A stretch of 64,000 nucleotides of DNA from Termitomyces sp. T153 (taxonomy: Eukaryota; Basidiomycota; Agaricomycetes; Agaricales; Lyophyllaceae), in assembly GCA_018296165.2 (NCBI GenBank), contig JACKQL020000032.1:1-64000 (forward strand). The letters are read 5' to 3'. Shown one piece after another: positions 11,101 to 24,620 of this stretch (its first letter is position 1; each line of letters opens with the position of its first letter). The notes beneath the pieces were generated by a model, which did no database searches, was not told the DNA's origin, and saw only the letters and a list, made by a program, of their open reading frames with translations. A program made the position numbers and the translations under genes.

Positions 11101-11835
11101 TCTCTTTTGTGTTGAAGCTGATATCTCTGACTTTGCTATGGGAGCAGTCCTATCCCAGCAGTAAAAGGAGGATGACAAGTGGCATCTAGTAGCTTTCTAC
11201 TCCAAAAGCCTCAACACAATAGAATGGAACTACAAGATTCTTGACAAGGAGATACTTGCCATCATTTGGTTCCTTGAAGAATGGCAGCATTTCCTTGAGG
11301 GTGCATGACATAAGTTTGAAGTCTGGACAGACTATAAGAACCTCAAGTACTTCCATATGACTAAGAAGCTGAATCAATGCCAAGCTTGGTAGCCCCTGTA
11401 TCTGGCCAACTTTGACTTCTCACTGCATCACAAGCTAGGACAGAGCATGGGCAAACTAGATGCATTGTCCAGGCAGGCTGACCATGGCATGAGAGCAGGG
11501 GATAATGACAACATTGTCCTCCTCAAGCCAGAGCTCTTTGCTATTCATGCTCTAGAAGGGATTGTGGTCTAAGGAGATGAGGTGAACATCCTCAAAAACA
11601 TCTGGAGAGGAAACTGAGAGGGTGCATAAGAAGATGTGGTTGTCCAGGCTGTGCAGGCCTTACAAGCTTGATGAGCAAGTGGAGTTAAGTCTGTGCATGT
11701 AGATGAGTGGGGTCTTCAGGATGGGTTTCTATTCTTCCAAGGATGCATTTACATGCCTAACATTCCAGAGCTCTGCCAACACACTGTGGAGCAACACCAC
11801 AACTCTTGTGTAGCTGGGCATTCTAGAAGGTGGAA
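8186..11835 (+). pseudogene. Ty3/gypsy gag-pol relic, truncated in integrase
   Basis: Pieces in order: a gag domain (FEKEFQAEFFPLNPAK at about 8330-8630), retropepsin (ALIDSGATGLFL at 9390), RT from about 10090 with ASPVFFIKKK, FGFTNSPATFQ and YLDN (10665-10676), RNase H (GFVNFYQRFL, EADISDFAMGAVLSQ, DKEILAI) and an integrase HHCC start (HHNSCVAGHSRRWN) that stops at 11835, where a copia LTR begins. Many in-frame stops occur and CpG is nearly absent. The RT second catalytic Asp reads Asn. The 8186-8320 stretch before gag has no recognisable LTR. Confidence 0.82.
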
Positions 11836-12204
11836 TATTAGGAGAGATGCACCAGACACCTCTTAGAAAAATAAGTCTTATCATTTTCTTTTTATATCAT
11901 TGTTTCCTAATTGAGGCATTGCCACTGCAAGCCTCATGTTTTCTCCTCTGCAATGTTTACTATTCTTTGAGGAAACTTTATTTTTATAGTATATATATAC
12001 TTATGTACACAAAACCACAGCCCTCAGTTGTCTTAAACATTTTTGGAGTGACTGAGGGTGAGCAGGACTATTATTACCCAAAAAATATCCTTACTTACAT
12101 ATACCTGTAGACTTAATGTTATTTGTTACTCTACAGATCAATACATCAGTCATCTTAAACATCTTTGGAGTGACTGAGGACTTACTATTATTTGTTACTC
12201 TACA
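11836..12204 (+). repeat. copia-type LTR, copy B
   Basis: It starts TATTAGGAGAGATGCAC inside the gypsy integrase and ends TTACTCTACA. A TATAGTATATATATAC box lies near 11975-11990. It holds the same internal GAGTGACTGAGG duplication as copy A. It is followed at 12205 by GGTTATTGGGCCCC, a candidate primer-binding site, and then by copia gag, so it fits a 5' LTR. Boundaries are good to a few bases. Confidence 0.6.
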
Positions 12205-12300
12205 GGTTATTGGGCCCCTGTTAGCTCTTTCTACTGCATGAAGTCTAACTGCTGAGATTATTCAAAATATACTGAAAACCCCCACACAACACACACAGAA

Positions 12301-13352
12301 ATGTCTGCCAGAAACACTACTACACTGAACCCCCCCACATATCCCAAGGGATCACAATTTGACAGGACAAACTTTGCCTCCTTCCAAGACAGGGTGCTTA
12401 TTGCAGTATCTGCAGTGCATGAGGCTACCTGGAAGGAGTCATCAAAAACTCCTACTCCAATGACAACACTACACCTACTACAAAAGCAACCATGGAGGTT
12501 GCTGATACTTCCAAAAAGGCTGAAAAGCCTACTCCTACACATACTTCTGACAAACCAACAAGGTGGACCTCCCTGAACCCTACCCCTGAGGAGTGGGATG
12601 CACACAATGCTTTGATGCTGTCCCTGATTGTGAATAAGATTGTGAATAATTGTAAAAATCCTGTCAGTCTGGGTATTAAGATGGGCAGATCAGCTGCTGA
12701 AGCTTGGAAGGCACTTACAGAGACATATGGCATAGTCTCTGATCTTGTGACCATGGAAGCTGAGAATTGCTTGCATGCTATAATGTACAAGAATGGCTTG
12801 GACTTCATGATGCACCTGGCTGATCTCCATACCAAATGGCAGGATGCTATAGAGAGAGGAGTGGCAATTAGCAACACCACCTTTCACACCATTGTCATAA
12901 ACTCATTACTTGAGTCATGGAATACCATTGTTGCAAGCATGTATACCACCAAGACCTTGGTGGCTCTGATATCTGGCTTGACAATGCACTGGGAGTGCCT
13001 CCACATGTAGAAGCAGGCTGCAGGTGTTATGGCTACTGCTCTCCAAGTTACTGTCAATAAACCCAAGTTGGTTTGCCTGAACTCAAATTGCAAGTGCATG
13101 GAGCACACTGCTGAAAACTGCTATTGCAGGGGCAGAGGGAAGGAAGGACAGTTTCTGCAGAATTTCTGGAACCATGAAAGCACTCTGGCAGTGCTTGTAG
13201 CAGCCAAACTGGCAGCCCCCACACCTAATCCCACTGCAAACCTCACAAATGTTTTGGCATCCCATGTCTCATATGCCCTGATGGCCAAAGTTGTACAGTT
13301 ATTGCAGGGCTGACCATCACACAGAGATTACTTCAGCCACTGACCTGTATGC
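12301..13352 (+). pseudogene. Ty1/copia gag relic
   Basis: It starts MSARNTTTLN and then shifts frame. The central part is a copia gag domain: EEWDAHNALMLSLIV, then GRSAAEAWKALTETYG, and INSLLESWNTIVASMY. A CHC-type zinc-knuckle remnant follows (CLNSNCKCMEHTAENCYC, about 13075-13130). It is cut at 13352 by the LTR of E3 before the protease would begin. Confidence 0.75.
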
Positions 13353-14416
13353 TGATGTGGTCCTATGCCACCTAGTGCTGTGCAGGAAACCTAACACAAG
13401 TTATTAGATAGGGTAGCTGGCAATAGGAAGTTAATAGTAGAGGGCAAGTCAGTAACCATCCCAGAGAATGAGAGCAAATGGGAGTGTGAAGGGTGAAGTA
13501 GAAAGAGTTGCTATTACTAGCCTAAGTCGCTAGGCAGTAATGAGAAGTTGCTAGGGAAAGAGAGAAAGAAAACAAATGAAGACAAAAGTGTTGCTAAGGT
13601 AAAGTGAACTTGAGAGGTGAAAAAAAAGGTTGGGTAGAGAAAGAGATTAGTGATGATAAAAGAACTGAAAGGAGGGCAAATGCAAACTAGTTGCTAGCTG
13701 TAGTTGCTAGCATCACTAAATCAAAATAATGCTAAGGACACCCATAATTAGTGCCACACAAAGTCAAAGACAATGTCAGCAAGACTGATTGCTGAGTCTT
13801 TGTTGATGGAGGGAGTGAGTGATAGAGCCAAAATGAAATCTCAAGCTGATAAGCTTAGAGATAGAGGGATTTAATAGAAGTAGTATTTGATGAGGATAAG
13901 ATTTGATGATCAAGTGTCTATGTACAGGCAGTATTTATACTGTCCAAGAGTATAGTATGGGAAAGTAAGCAAATAGTTGCCACTAGCAATGGCATCTGCC
14001 AAAGTGTTTATAATACATACAAGGCATCAATCTGTAACCAAGTGAGAAGTAAGCAAAGTCTATGCAGTGCATAAATTGCAATAAATCTCAAAAAGGGGAG
14101 TCCAATGTCAATACTGGCAATATGTCCATATATGGTGGGAGAAAGCCATATTGTCAGCAAGAAGTTGCTAGCAATTGTCACTAAGAAAGGTCTAGGCCTT
14201 GTTGTTTTAGACCTAAAGTCCAGACTCCACATGATGTTCCTTGTGATCAACAAGTCTTGTAGTTGCTAAAATCCTGTGCAAAGGCTATGTTATTCCAGAC
14301 CTTGGGGCTAGGCCTCACATGCTAAGTGTTGTGACTTGTGCCATGTCAAAATAGTCAGCTGCTACTCAGTCACAAATTGCCAAAAATGGTGCTCAGCAAC
14401 AAATGGGTCTTATTAT
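13353..14416 (-). repeat. E3 3' LTR
   Basis: It aligns with 24641-25702 over its whole length at high identity. It starts TGATGTGGTCC; the distal end reads TTATTA where the other copy has TTATCA. A block with many GTTGCTA and TTGCTAG words fills the middle. Confidence 0.85.
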
Positions 14417-14993
14417 CCTCCCCTATGCTGAAATCTTGACTGTCTTCAGTCAACTCAAAGTCTTGTGATTGCTTGCTTGGTCTGTGTGCCTAGATTAGTG
14501 AGAATAAAAGCAGCTAGCAATTTCACTTGGACTCTGTCAACACTCTCTTCTTTTATCTTATCTCTCCTCCAATCTCAATCTTATTGCCATGTCATCTGAA
14601 CTGACTTTCCAACTTGAAAAGCATGCCATGGCCCAAGCCTTTCTTGATTGGGCCAACCACATCTTATTCATTGCTTATGCTTTGCTAGCAACAAAGCCTT
14701 GTGCAGTGGTTACTGCCATTATCCAGTTGTGGCTTTGTTGGTTTGATATGGTGGGTAGTGGAATAGAGTGGGTGGAGCTGGCAACTGTTGACAAGGAATG
14801 TCAGCAGCTGTTTGAGTGGTACAAGGAGGAAGAATGGATTTGACCCTTTGACAAGTACTTTATAAGTTCTTTAACTTCTTCTTAGCAGCAAGGTTAATGG
14901 GATTTTTTGCCAGGTTCCTCCTTCTCCTTCTTTGGAATATTTGATGAAGGATTTGGCAGCTGGCATGATGGTAAGTGCTGGCAATGTTGCTAG

Positions 14994-16117
14994 TGTCAGG
15001 TTCCGCTGACCTCGGGGGCTCAGCTGCACTGGGCAAGTCCTTACTAGGCGGGCGTGATCCCCTTGCACTGGTAACCGAACACTCGAAGACGTTCCGGGCA
15101 CTGATGGCTTGTGTGGGTAGTTGGGGGGATGTGATCCAGACAGATCCGGGAAGGTCCGGAGAAGTTGGATTGTGAGGAAATGAGATGGTCTTGGCGGGGT
15201 TCAGGCAGAAGGCCATATGGGAGATTCGCGGAAGCAAGGGGGTAGGTGGCTGTGTGATCAATGGGAATGGAGCCGGGGTTTGATGGGAGATCGTTTGGAG
15301 CTGATGGAGTCCGGGACCAAGCGAAGAGTGAGGTTCGGACCTGGTAAAGGAGTGTCGGGGTTCGTAATCGTAATCGCGGAGTTCGTGAGGTCGTTAAGGT
15401 TGATGAAGACTTGGGCACAATGGTCAGACGGAGTCACTGAGACAGCGTCGGATGAGACGATATGGAACAAGAGTAGATTCGAGTGGAGATACGAGACGAT
15501 AACGAGAATGATAGTGAAATGGAGACAGGGCAGGACCAGGAGACTGAGATAAGACCGGGAGACTGAGATGAGAGAACGAAACATGAAACACGAAAAGGAA
15601 ACAATCAGACCATAGGTAACGTTAAGCAATATCAAGACTAGAGTACGAAGAGCTACTCGATGACTTATATACTGACTACCGGAGGACTTCGGGGTACGTC
15701 GGCTGTGGCGGCAGGGCTTGGCGGAGCTCGACGGAGGGGGCGGGTGTCGGTTGTGATCGAGGATTGTGCCATGCTGATACGTTGATGGGATCATTGGAGA
15801 ACGCGAGTTGCCCCAAGGTTGTCGTGATACTCCGGAACAGGTCGGAGGAACCAGGGTATTTAGTTGATGATGGGTGGCGAAGATCGGGAACAGTGGGGGT
15901 GGTTCTCGGGGTTTGGGAGGCCCAGGGTAAGTGTCAGTGGCTGTGGGGCAGGCACCGAAGTTGGCCAGGGGGCCGTCGGAGTTAGCCGGGGAGGCGTTGG
16001 AGTTAGCTGAAATAGGCGCGGGGCATGGGTGGAAGTTCGGCAGAGCGTTGGGGGTTTTTTTGGGGGTTCGGGGGTTGATGGGCGATGTGCGGGGTTTCGG
16101 GGGAACGGGTCGTGACA
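14994..16117 (-). repeat. Solo LTR of the E1 family
   Basis: This 1124-bp sequence is the reverse complement of the E1 LTR, from TGTCAGG to TGACA. It is flanked by perfect 5-bp target duplications GCTAG (14989-14993 and 16118-16122). The TATA box and the self-primer-like AGTCTTGATATT are present on the minus strand near 15628-15640. It inserted into the E3 antisense gene after E3 itself had arrived. It is CpG-rich compared with its surroundings, so it is younger. Confidence 0.92.
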
Positions 16118-16380
16118 GCTAGTGCTAGCAACACTGCTAAGGTAACTTCAGCTTTTTGAAGAGTTGTTGCCAAATGACCAATTCTTCTTCTAGCACCCTT
16201 CATGTGCATTAGCAGTGGCAACAGGGGCAGAATGGAGCAAGACCTATGGGGATGAGAGTAGTGCAAATTAAGGGGACATTGGGGAGGCTGGGCCCTCAAC
16301 TCCCAAGCATGCAGCTGGTGGCATTGCTAAGGGGTTGGTGACAACCCAAGGAGCAAAGAGAAGGGGAAGGGTAAGGCCTG

Positions 16381-16445
16381 AGAAGAAGAAGAAGAATTTG
16401 AAGAAGAAGAAGAAGAATTTGAAGAAGAAGAAGAAGAATTTGAAG
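16381..16445 (+). repeat. 18-bp GAAGAAGAAGAAGAATTT tandem repeat
   Basis: About three and a half copies. In the frame of the E3 antisense gene they encode repeated KKKKNL, a basic tract that could have served as a nuclear signal. It is directly followed by a GTAAGT splice donor. Confidence 0.75.
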
Positions 16446-18299
16446 TAAGTCTTCCTACTTTTGCTAATTCTTGGCAATATTCACTAATATTTCCACAGAA
16501 ACAGATTGAAGAAACCTTTTCCAACAAGCATTTGGCAATATTGCTTTGCTGGCAAAAGGCCTTGACAATGGTGGATACTGGGATGGGGGCTGGCATCATG
16601 TTGGAGAAGGCAAAGGGGAAGGTGACCATGTTGCTAGAGAAGTGACAAGTGTTTTGGCAAATGCAAGGTCTGATAAGTGCTGAGCAGCTTTTGCTACTGT
16701 AGTTGCTAATCACTTTTTCTTAGTATGACAACTGCTGGGCTAAGAACAACCCAGAAGGCTGCTGGTAATCAACTGGGACCCTGCCTTGTTACCACTGTGA
16801 CAGCACCAGAAAGGGTTGCTTGCACAGTGGAAAGTAATTGAGGAGCACTGGTGGGAAGTTTGTCAGGTGGATAGCAGTGAGGGCAGCATTGGTACAGAAT
16901 GTGCAGGCATTTGTGGAGCAACAGAGGGAGTTGGAGAGGAAGGGAAAGCTTCTGCAAGTGAAGCAGGCCAGCTTGCACTTGCTGACATCACAGGATGGGG
17001 TGATAGTTGGAGGCAGTAGAGTTGCTAAGAGCAAGTGACAGAAGAAGAGCAAGGAAGTGGTGGAGAATGAGGATGAGCATAGTGACAGAGAAGGCAACAG
17101 CAATGATGTGCCCTTGGCACATAGTCAAGCATCAAGTTCTATGCCAGTTGCTAGCACTAAGCAACCATGGATTGTCACTAGCAAGGAGGGGGAGAAGGAG
17201 GCAGAGGATGTGGAGATGAGGGAGACGACTTCCTTGGCAATGGTTGCTGAGGTCAAGCTAGCAGCTAGTGACATAAAAGTTGAGAGCAAGGAGGAGTTTG
17301 AGGCTGGTGTAGTAGACATAGATGAGGATGAGAATGAGGGTGAAGAGGAGGCTAAAGTCCAATAAGGGGTAAGTAACTTTGCTTGCTAACTTTCATTTGC
17401 TAACAATTTTGCTAGGGGGCCTAGAGCAGCATGCCCCTGCAACAGATTAGCAATGACAAGCTGGAGTGGCTGGGCAAAGACCTAGCCTGGCTGACACTGC
17501 TAATGCCAGCCTTGTTGCTAATGGACTACAATGAGAGAGTGGTGGGAGTAGAGAAGTAGTTTCAGAGGGAGTTGGATGAGGTGAAGAAGGAGTTGGTGGC
17601 AGCTAGAGTGAGGTTCTTGGTTGCCAAGAGGATGTTGGCAACTCTAATGGGGTACTGTAATGACTGTTAGGCTTTCCTGGCCTGGCAGGAGGAGAACAAC
17701 ATCAGTGAGGAGGACTGGGAGGAGGGGGAATGAGAGGAGTTGCCTGACAACAATGCCAACCTTAATGCCTAGTGACAGCCTCTTGCCCTTGTAAAAATTT
17801 TAGTTATTTGTAGCATGGACATAGACTAGCCCCCTTAAGGGGCTTTATAGCTTTTTGTATACTGCAGACTGGCCCCCTCAAGGAGCCCAAAATGTATAAT
17901 ACTTTCAAGCATTTGGAAACAATAAGTGAAAGCAAAAAAAAGCAAGAAAAAGCAAGACAAATAAGTTGGTACACATTAGTGACTGTCACTTGACACTAGC
18001 AATAATGGAGGAAATGCTTAGTAAGTCATCATGGCAAATAACCTCCAAAGGTGTGCCAAGCACTAGCAACAAATAGCAAAGTGCAGCATTAAAAGCCATA
18101 GAATAGTAAAGTAGAATGTCTGTAAAAGGCTTTTAAAACAATGGTAACAGAGGAAAGAGTAGGGAAAATAAAAGGACTTAATATTTTTGTAAGGTATTTT
18201 GACTGTTTTTCTGAATAGATATTTTTAGTTTTCTTCTTTGCTAGCAACATTACTAGCATTGTCATTGTCTATGAGGTTGGTTTGCTTAAGTTCACAAAG

Positions 18300-21200
18300 T
18301 CAAAAAGTGTCAATATTGAAAATGTTGCTAAGCACTAAGATGTGTTCTCTAGCAAAATAGGGTACCAGGCAAAAGGCAGTGACAGGGCAATGCAGCACTG
18401 AACTATCTAGTTCACAAAGAATGTAAGTGCCATCATGGTTATGAGAGATTACCACTAATGGGCCTAAGTAATGAGGCTTCATTTTTTTGTTGTGCATTAC
18501 TTCAATTCTAATGTTCCTCATCAGTATAAGGTCACCAGCTTGGAAATTGTGGTTGCAAATTGTAGTGGCATGTTCTGCTTCAAAGCAAATAGCAGCTAGG
18601 CAATGAGTGCTAAGGACATTATCATGAAGGTGGTCAAGGTCCTCTTGGCAATGTTGCAGATCAATTGCCTAGTAGGCTATAAGGCCTATTGTTAACAAGA
18701 ATGAGTTTGGTGGCAGTTGCAAATATGTTGCTTCAACTATATCAGCAGGCAGCAGGGGGTGGGTGCCAGTCATTGCATAGTAAGAGGAGCAATCCATTTG
18801 CTTGCAAACTATAACACATTCTGACCAAAAGACAGAGTAAGTAGCTGTACTCCACCTAGCCTGATCACCATCAACTGCTTTGAAGAGGGCTTGGAAAACA
18901 TTGAAATGGGGTCACTTGACTATACTATTAGTGTGTTTGTTGTAACCTGAGATCTGAATGTGGTGCAAGTTGTATTTCTTTGCTAAGTAGGTAACTGCTT
19001 TCAAGATTGGAGGTCCATTGTCAGTAACAATTTTGCTAAGGGCTCTCCAGCAACAGATGATGTCTTCATATAGCCATTTGGCAATGGCTTCAGTATTCTC
19101 TCTAGCAAGCATGCAGAACTCAGAGTAATGGATCAGCAAACAACATCCTTAAATGATATACTTAAACTTATTGGAAGGTGGCATGAACATGGTGTCAATG
19201 TATATCTTGCTGAATAAGAGTGCTGGTATAGCAACAGTCAGTGGAATGAAAACTTTAGTCATCTGATGCACCTGGCAAAGGTGGCAAGTCTAAATATACC
19301 ACATTATATCAGCAGTGACTTGAGGCCACCAGAATTGTTCTAGAAGGGCTGAGCAAGTAGCAAAAAGGCCTCTATGTCCCAAGTCATCATGCATGGCTTT
19401 TAAGACTTATAAGCAACTGGCAGTGGGAACAAAAAGCTTGTGAGTGCCATCTCTGTGTTGTCACCAAAGCTTGCTGCCAGTGATAAAGAACATCAAGGCA
19501 TAGCAAATAAAGGTGTTATACTCATTGTTACTAAGACCTTTAGGTCTGACAAGATTGTTCAGCCATTTCTTGACTAGAAGTAGGTGAGTGTTGCTAGCTA
19601 TAGCTTTAGCACTGTGGAGTATGTCACTATAGATGGGGGTGCCCTCATCACAGAGAGGCTGAATGTCGTTGCTGTTTGCTAGGTGTAGAGCTTCACTATT
19701 GTTGCTAACAAAAAATCAGCCAGAGGCTGGAGAGGCTGGAACTCAGCCAGCAGGGGTAATCAATGTGAAGCTGTGGATACTTGGCAAAGGAGTGGTAGTG
19801 GCAACTGAACTTGGTGAATGAAGCTATGCAAACAATCAATCCAATCCTCATAAACAGAGTTGTTGCTATTGTTGGGAGAGGGGTTGCTAGGCTGAAGCAG
19901 GCATCACAAAAAACTGTCAGGGCCATAAAAAGTTCCTTTGACATGGACTAGCTTAAAGTAAAATATCAATATTACCATAATCCAATGGTTCATGCTAGCT
20001 GAGGGCTGAATGTCAGGGTTCTGTAGCATACCCTTAATGTAGCGAGCATTGACTTCAACAATGAGGTTCCTAATGCCAATGAGGTACATTTGCAAAGCTT
20101 GCAGTGCTCAATAAAGTCCATAGAGTTCCAACTTGGGCTGACTGAATCTGGCTTCTCTGTTATTAAGCATAATCAACCCAAAGCAGTTGTAGTAGCATTG
20201 TTTGCAGTTGTTGCTTGTGCACTAACAAAGGTAATAGCTGACAGTGATGTAAGAAGTGTTAACTGCTAAGATGACAGGGTCAGATGATTCATAGTCAATA
20301 GGAACTAGGGGCTTAGCATCTTGTAAAGCTTTAATGAGGTCCTGCTGAGCATTTATCTGGTCTGGGCCAGACTTGAAAGGGATGCCAACATGAGTGAGTT
20401 TTGTTAGGTTGTTGGTGCAGTGAGCAAAATTCTTGACAAAAATCCTAAGAACTCCAACTGTACTCAGAAAGGCTCTGACTTCTGATAGCAACTTGCAAGG
20501 ACTCCAGTACTTGAGCAGGGCTAAGCAACTTTTGTCAGGGATTTGGCTGCTAGGCATGCAAACATGACCAAGAATCCTAAAGGTTAGAGCATATAAAACA
20601 AGCTTGTGACCAGAGAAGGTGCCGCCACAATACTTCATTCACTAGAGAATTCTGTTAAGAAGTTCAAAGAATTCCCATAGCACTAGGCAAATGTTTGAGT
20701 TAGCAGAATGCTTAGTAGGTTTACCATTAACAATTTTCCAGTCCTTAGGGCTTTTAGTGCCAATGTTGTCGATAAAGCTGAGTATGTTATGGAGTATCTC
20801 TGGCTGCAATATGAAGGTGATGTCATTATGGAATATTGGCACAGAGTTGGTCCAACCCATCAGCAAGATTACTAGGCAAAGAGCACCAAAAGGAGTCTGG
20901 AATGTCATTAAGTCCTGTGAAGCTGGGTCAATAAGTTGCTCATCATAGCCAATGTAGAGGTTAAGAGTGGTGCCACAAATGCATCCAGCAAAAGACTCAG
21001 CAACATGATCTGGAAAAGGCAGTACTTTAGAATGGCAAATGATGACATGGTTTAGTAGCTCCAGACTGTGTACAATCCTGAGCTTACTATTCTTCTTGAG
21101 GACACAAAACCATTATGAGCAATAAGTGGAGTTTGAAGGCTTGTAGATGCCAGCCTTGATCTTGTCACAAATGATTTCACATACTTCCTTCTCTAGTCCT

Positions 21201-22690
21201 AGGGGTATGGGGCAATTGTGCTGAACCCAGGGTACATGTGGAATTGTTGTTATGCATACTGGCAGAAAGAAGTTGGGACATAGATTTCCTTGTTCAGAGT
21301 CCTCCCATGCAAAAGCCTTTTCTTGCTTGGTGACCATGTTAACAAGAACATTGATTTTGTCACTGAAGAAAAAGCCTGTGTTGTGGTCTTTAGCTAGTTT
21401 TGTTTGAAGATTGCTAGTGAATTGTTGTATCAGTATGAATGGCAGCAGATTTGGGTTGAGTGGAGGCATTGTTGCTAATGGGTTGCCAAGAATGCATTGC
21501 TCAATTCAAAAGTCTTTGCTGATGTGGCTGGCAACTGGTTTAGTTTTCATAGCGATGGGCTTGTACTTCTTCTTTACCTAGACACCTTTAGGGGTTTGTT
21601 AGCAACAAATTGAGCAGGGAAGAGGATGTTAATGTAGGTGGGGATAATGTCTGTATTGTTTGTATCAAGAGGTAAAGTCTGTCTAAGAATCAAAGGATTA
21701 GAGGTATCAGTGGAAATAAGATAAGAACAAGGCAGAAGGGAAAAATCAGATAAATTGCTAGCAGTAGTGTAAAGATATGCTAAGGCAGGGTTTGTCTGTG
21801 TGATAGAATCAGTAAGTAGAATGTTTTTGTCCAAATCACAAGACGCTATACAAGTTGCTAGACCAGTTGAATGATCATAGCTAATAACAACTGCTGTGTC
21901 ACTGTTGTCATTGTCAATGTCTTTGGTAATGAAAGCAGTGGGGTGCCTCAGTTTTGAAGCAAACATTTTGGTGATTGTTTTGTTTATTTTTACTGCATGG
22001 AAATGTTGGAATAGTGCATTGCATGCCAGTGTCAGGGTCCATGATAGTGATAGTAGTTTTGATGTTGCTAAGTATGTTGACCACACTTTGAGTTGATACA
22101 TCAAATAGGTGACCAAGGAGATTATCATAAGCAGGTGATCGTAAGATGTGAATTTGCAAATAAACTGTTATGTTGCCAATGGTGCTGGATATGTTGTGCA
22201 CCAGTCCTAGCAATTGATCTATAGTACCATTAGTGCTCTGCATATTCAAAACAATATTGGGGTCATAGGATAAACCAAGGTTGCTAGCAATTTCTGCAGA
22301 CATTGAAATAATTTGGGAGCTACTGTTGGTGATGCATTCTACCTCTTCTTTGTTATCAATCAGCATTATAATAGAACAAAGCAACTGGGAATTCTTAGCA
22401 ACAGTGAGCACTACAGGCTCTTCTCCATGGGGCAGCAAATCAATGTAAGCTTCAACTGAGTCAACAGATGCAAGGGGAGCCTTATCCAAGGTAAGTCCAT
22501 TAGCAGTAGCAGCATTGAATCCAAATAAAAACTGGAGTTCTTCAATAGCAAATGTTGGCAAAATATCTTCAAAACTGTTGCTGGGGTCCTGTATGGTGTT
22601 AGCACTAGCACCTACAAGTTGTTTGGGCATAATGGCTGTCCTAAATTGATTTCTGATGTCCTGTGATACTGAGCAAAGCTCTTCAACCAA
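18300..22690 (-). pseudogene. E3 pol relic (protease, RT, RNase H, integrase)
   Basis: Read on the minus strand: a protease-like region at about 22400-22000 (VECITNSSSQIISMSAEIA, where the usual catalytic Asp is replaced), RT at 21470-20640 (LKKNSKLRIVHSLELLN, FQTPFGALCLVILLMGWTNS, then the catalytic box reading FIDN at 20765-20773), RNase H at 20640-20220 (FLSTVGVLRIFVKNFA, DYESSDPVILAVNTS), integrase core near 19140-18910 (IVTDNGPPILKAV) and a C-terminal piece at 18520-18300 (KMKPHYLGPLVVI). Many stops break the frame. About 530 bp between pol and the antisense gene (17771-18299) hold nothing recognisable. Confidence 0.8.
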
Positions 22691-22718
22691 TACTGTAACC
22701 TTAGTGCTTAAAACTCAT

Positions 22719-24560
22719 TTATTTAAAGACCACTTTAGACTGTTCAATGTCATAGATGGGTGGCATTGTTTGATAAGTGCCATCATTATACCTGTCAGGT
22801 GCAGCAAAATTCCTATTAGCAGGAGGAGCATAGCAACTAAGGATACCAGAAAATGGGTGGACTGGAGACTGAGTGATGGATTCCTTAGCAACTGGTGGTT
22901 GTTTGTTAGCAACAGTATGTTCAGGTGCTTTGCCTTTGTCTGTAGGCTTAATGGCAGGAGCTGGAGTAGAATTGGAAGGGGATGAAGTTGCTGGGGTGTT
23001 GCTAGTCAAGGGTGCTGCCTTAAAGGTATTGTTTGCTGGTCAATATGCAATGCAGAGAACTTGTATGCCATCAAACTTTTTGCCAGGTTGCCTGAGTGCA
23101 AAGAGTTCACATTCCAAAGCCTTGATCTGTTCTTCTTTACTTAGCACTTGGCCCATAGCAACATCCTGTTGCATTACCTCATGAATTAGTGACTGCATTG
23201 CTGCTTGCTCTAGGTCTGGGTTAGCATTAGAAGAAAGTCTGCTGGTAATGATTTGTTCTGAGTTAAGCCTGTGCCATTCCTCAATACATTTTATATATAG
23301 TCACTTGCCAAAATAGTTGGGTATTATAGCACCAGACAGTAAGATGATCTTGCCTTTAGTGTTGCGACAGATCTTATCCTGCTGGATCATGTGCTCCATT
23401 TTCATACAAGTACCACAGACCATGATATGACCTGTTTTGCCACAGAAGTGGCAAGTACTGTTGGCAAACTATTGACAAGACTGAGCATTGTTGGTCAAAA
23501 GGGCTTCTAGCCATTCCAAGGCATTGATAATTGCTGTGGTTGTTGCTAATTCCAGGGTTTCCCACTTAGGCATAGGTGATGACAAAACTGGTGCATTGAC
23601 AATTGGTGATGATGAAGAAATACTGCTAGTGCCATTGCTGGTCTTGGTTATAAAGGTGTCCATGCCCTTTAAGACCCATTTAGCACCCTCAAAGACTTGA
23701 TCAACATCATAAAGGTCCTCAGGATGGTGGTCAGGAAGAGTGATTTCAAGACAGCAAATGATTTTGGACCATAGTGACATAGGGATACCTTGTTAGAATA
23801 AGCAATGTTCCTTGTTGCAGTAGAGTTTGCCATTAGCAAGTAACCATCTAGCAATGTGTTAGAAGTCTCAGTAGTAGTCAGAGAATCTGCCCAAAGTTGC
23901 TAAGCTACTGTTGAAACCCTGGTTAAGTGTTCAAGGTTGCCAAGATTATAACAAGCACTAGTGTCAGTGCCAGGGTACAACCTAAGCACTGCTGCCTTCC
24001 ATTCCTAGTACATGTAAGGTTAAGAGACATTGTTGCCAATGGTCATGTTGTTGCCAAATTCAGGTAAGCTAAGCCAAGCCAGATTTCTGCCATGTTGTAG
24101 GAGATGTATTGAGCCATGTATTCCTTTTTCTGAGTGTTATCAGCAATGCTACAGTCTGCAAAAAGGTACTCAAGTTCCTTGAAGTTTTGGGGGAGTTCCC
24201 TAGGGCAACTCTCATCCCACTTAGGTGCAGTAGTATTATTGTGTGGCAGCATTCTAGCATACCAAGTGGCAGGGTTGTTGTTTATATTAGTGGTTGTTGG
24301 TGTTAGTGGTGGGAGGGGGTTAGTTGGTGATGCTGGAATAGAGTGAGCTTCTGGGAAGAGAATAGAGTTGGTAGGAGTTGAAGGCAAAAGAGGTGTGTCA
24401 AGAAAACTTTTGGTAAAGGTGCCTGGGAAGTCAGCAAGGATTTTGCTAATGTCACAAAGGTTCCTAGCAGTTTTGAGTTCTTTAGCAAGGAGTCAAGGTC
24501 AAGTTGCTGGTGATGAGTGCTGAGGGATTGAGAACAAAGACTGGGGTAATTTGCTAAGGA
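22719..24560 (-). pseudogene. E3 gag relic
   Basis: The N-terminal part reads APKWDESCPRELPQNFKELE near 24200, a pattern typical of agaricomycete Ty3 Gag. A zinc knuckle CHFCGKTGHIMVC lies near 23400-23450. A proline- and serine-rich linker follows (about 23009-22900). Frames are interrupted by several stops. Confidence 0.7.
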
Positions 24561-24620
24561 TTTCCAAGTGACATTTTGCTTAAGCTCTGATTTCTAGCAG
24601 AATGGTTGACTTCAAGAATC

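Larger units (their letters stand above)
14589..17770 (+). pseudogene. E3 antisense accessory gene, degenerate and interrupted
   Basis: It runs opposite to E3 gag-pol, between pol and the 3' LTR. The start MSSELTFQLEKHAMAQ (14589) opens an 84-aa frame. After the solo LTR insertion come a lysine-rich nuclear-signal-like repeat (KKKKNL three times, 16381-16445), ending at a GTAAGT donor, a coiled-coil-like part (FVEQQRELERKGKLL near 16910), an acidic serine-rich part (17057-17365) and a C-terminal helical part (FQRELDEVKKELVAARVRF near 17560-17640). Order and placement match the E1 and E2 antisense genes, although direct sequence similarity to them is weak by eye. Several stops remain. Confidence 0.55.
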
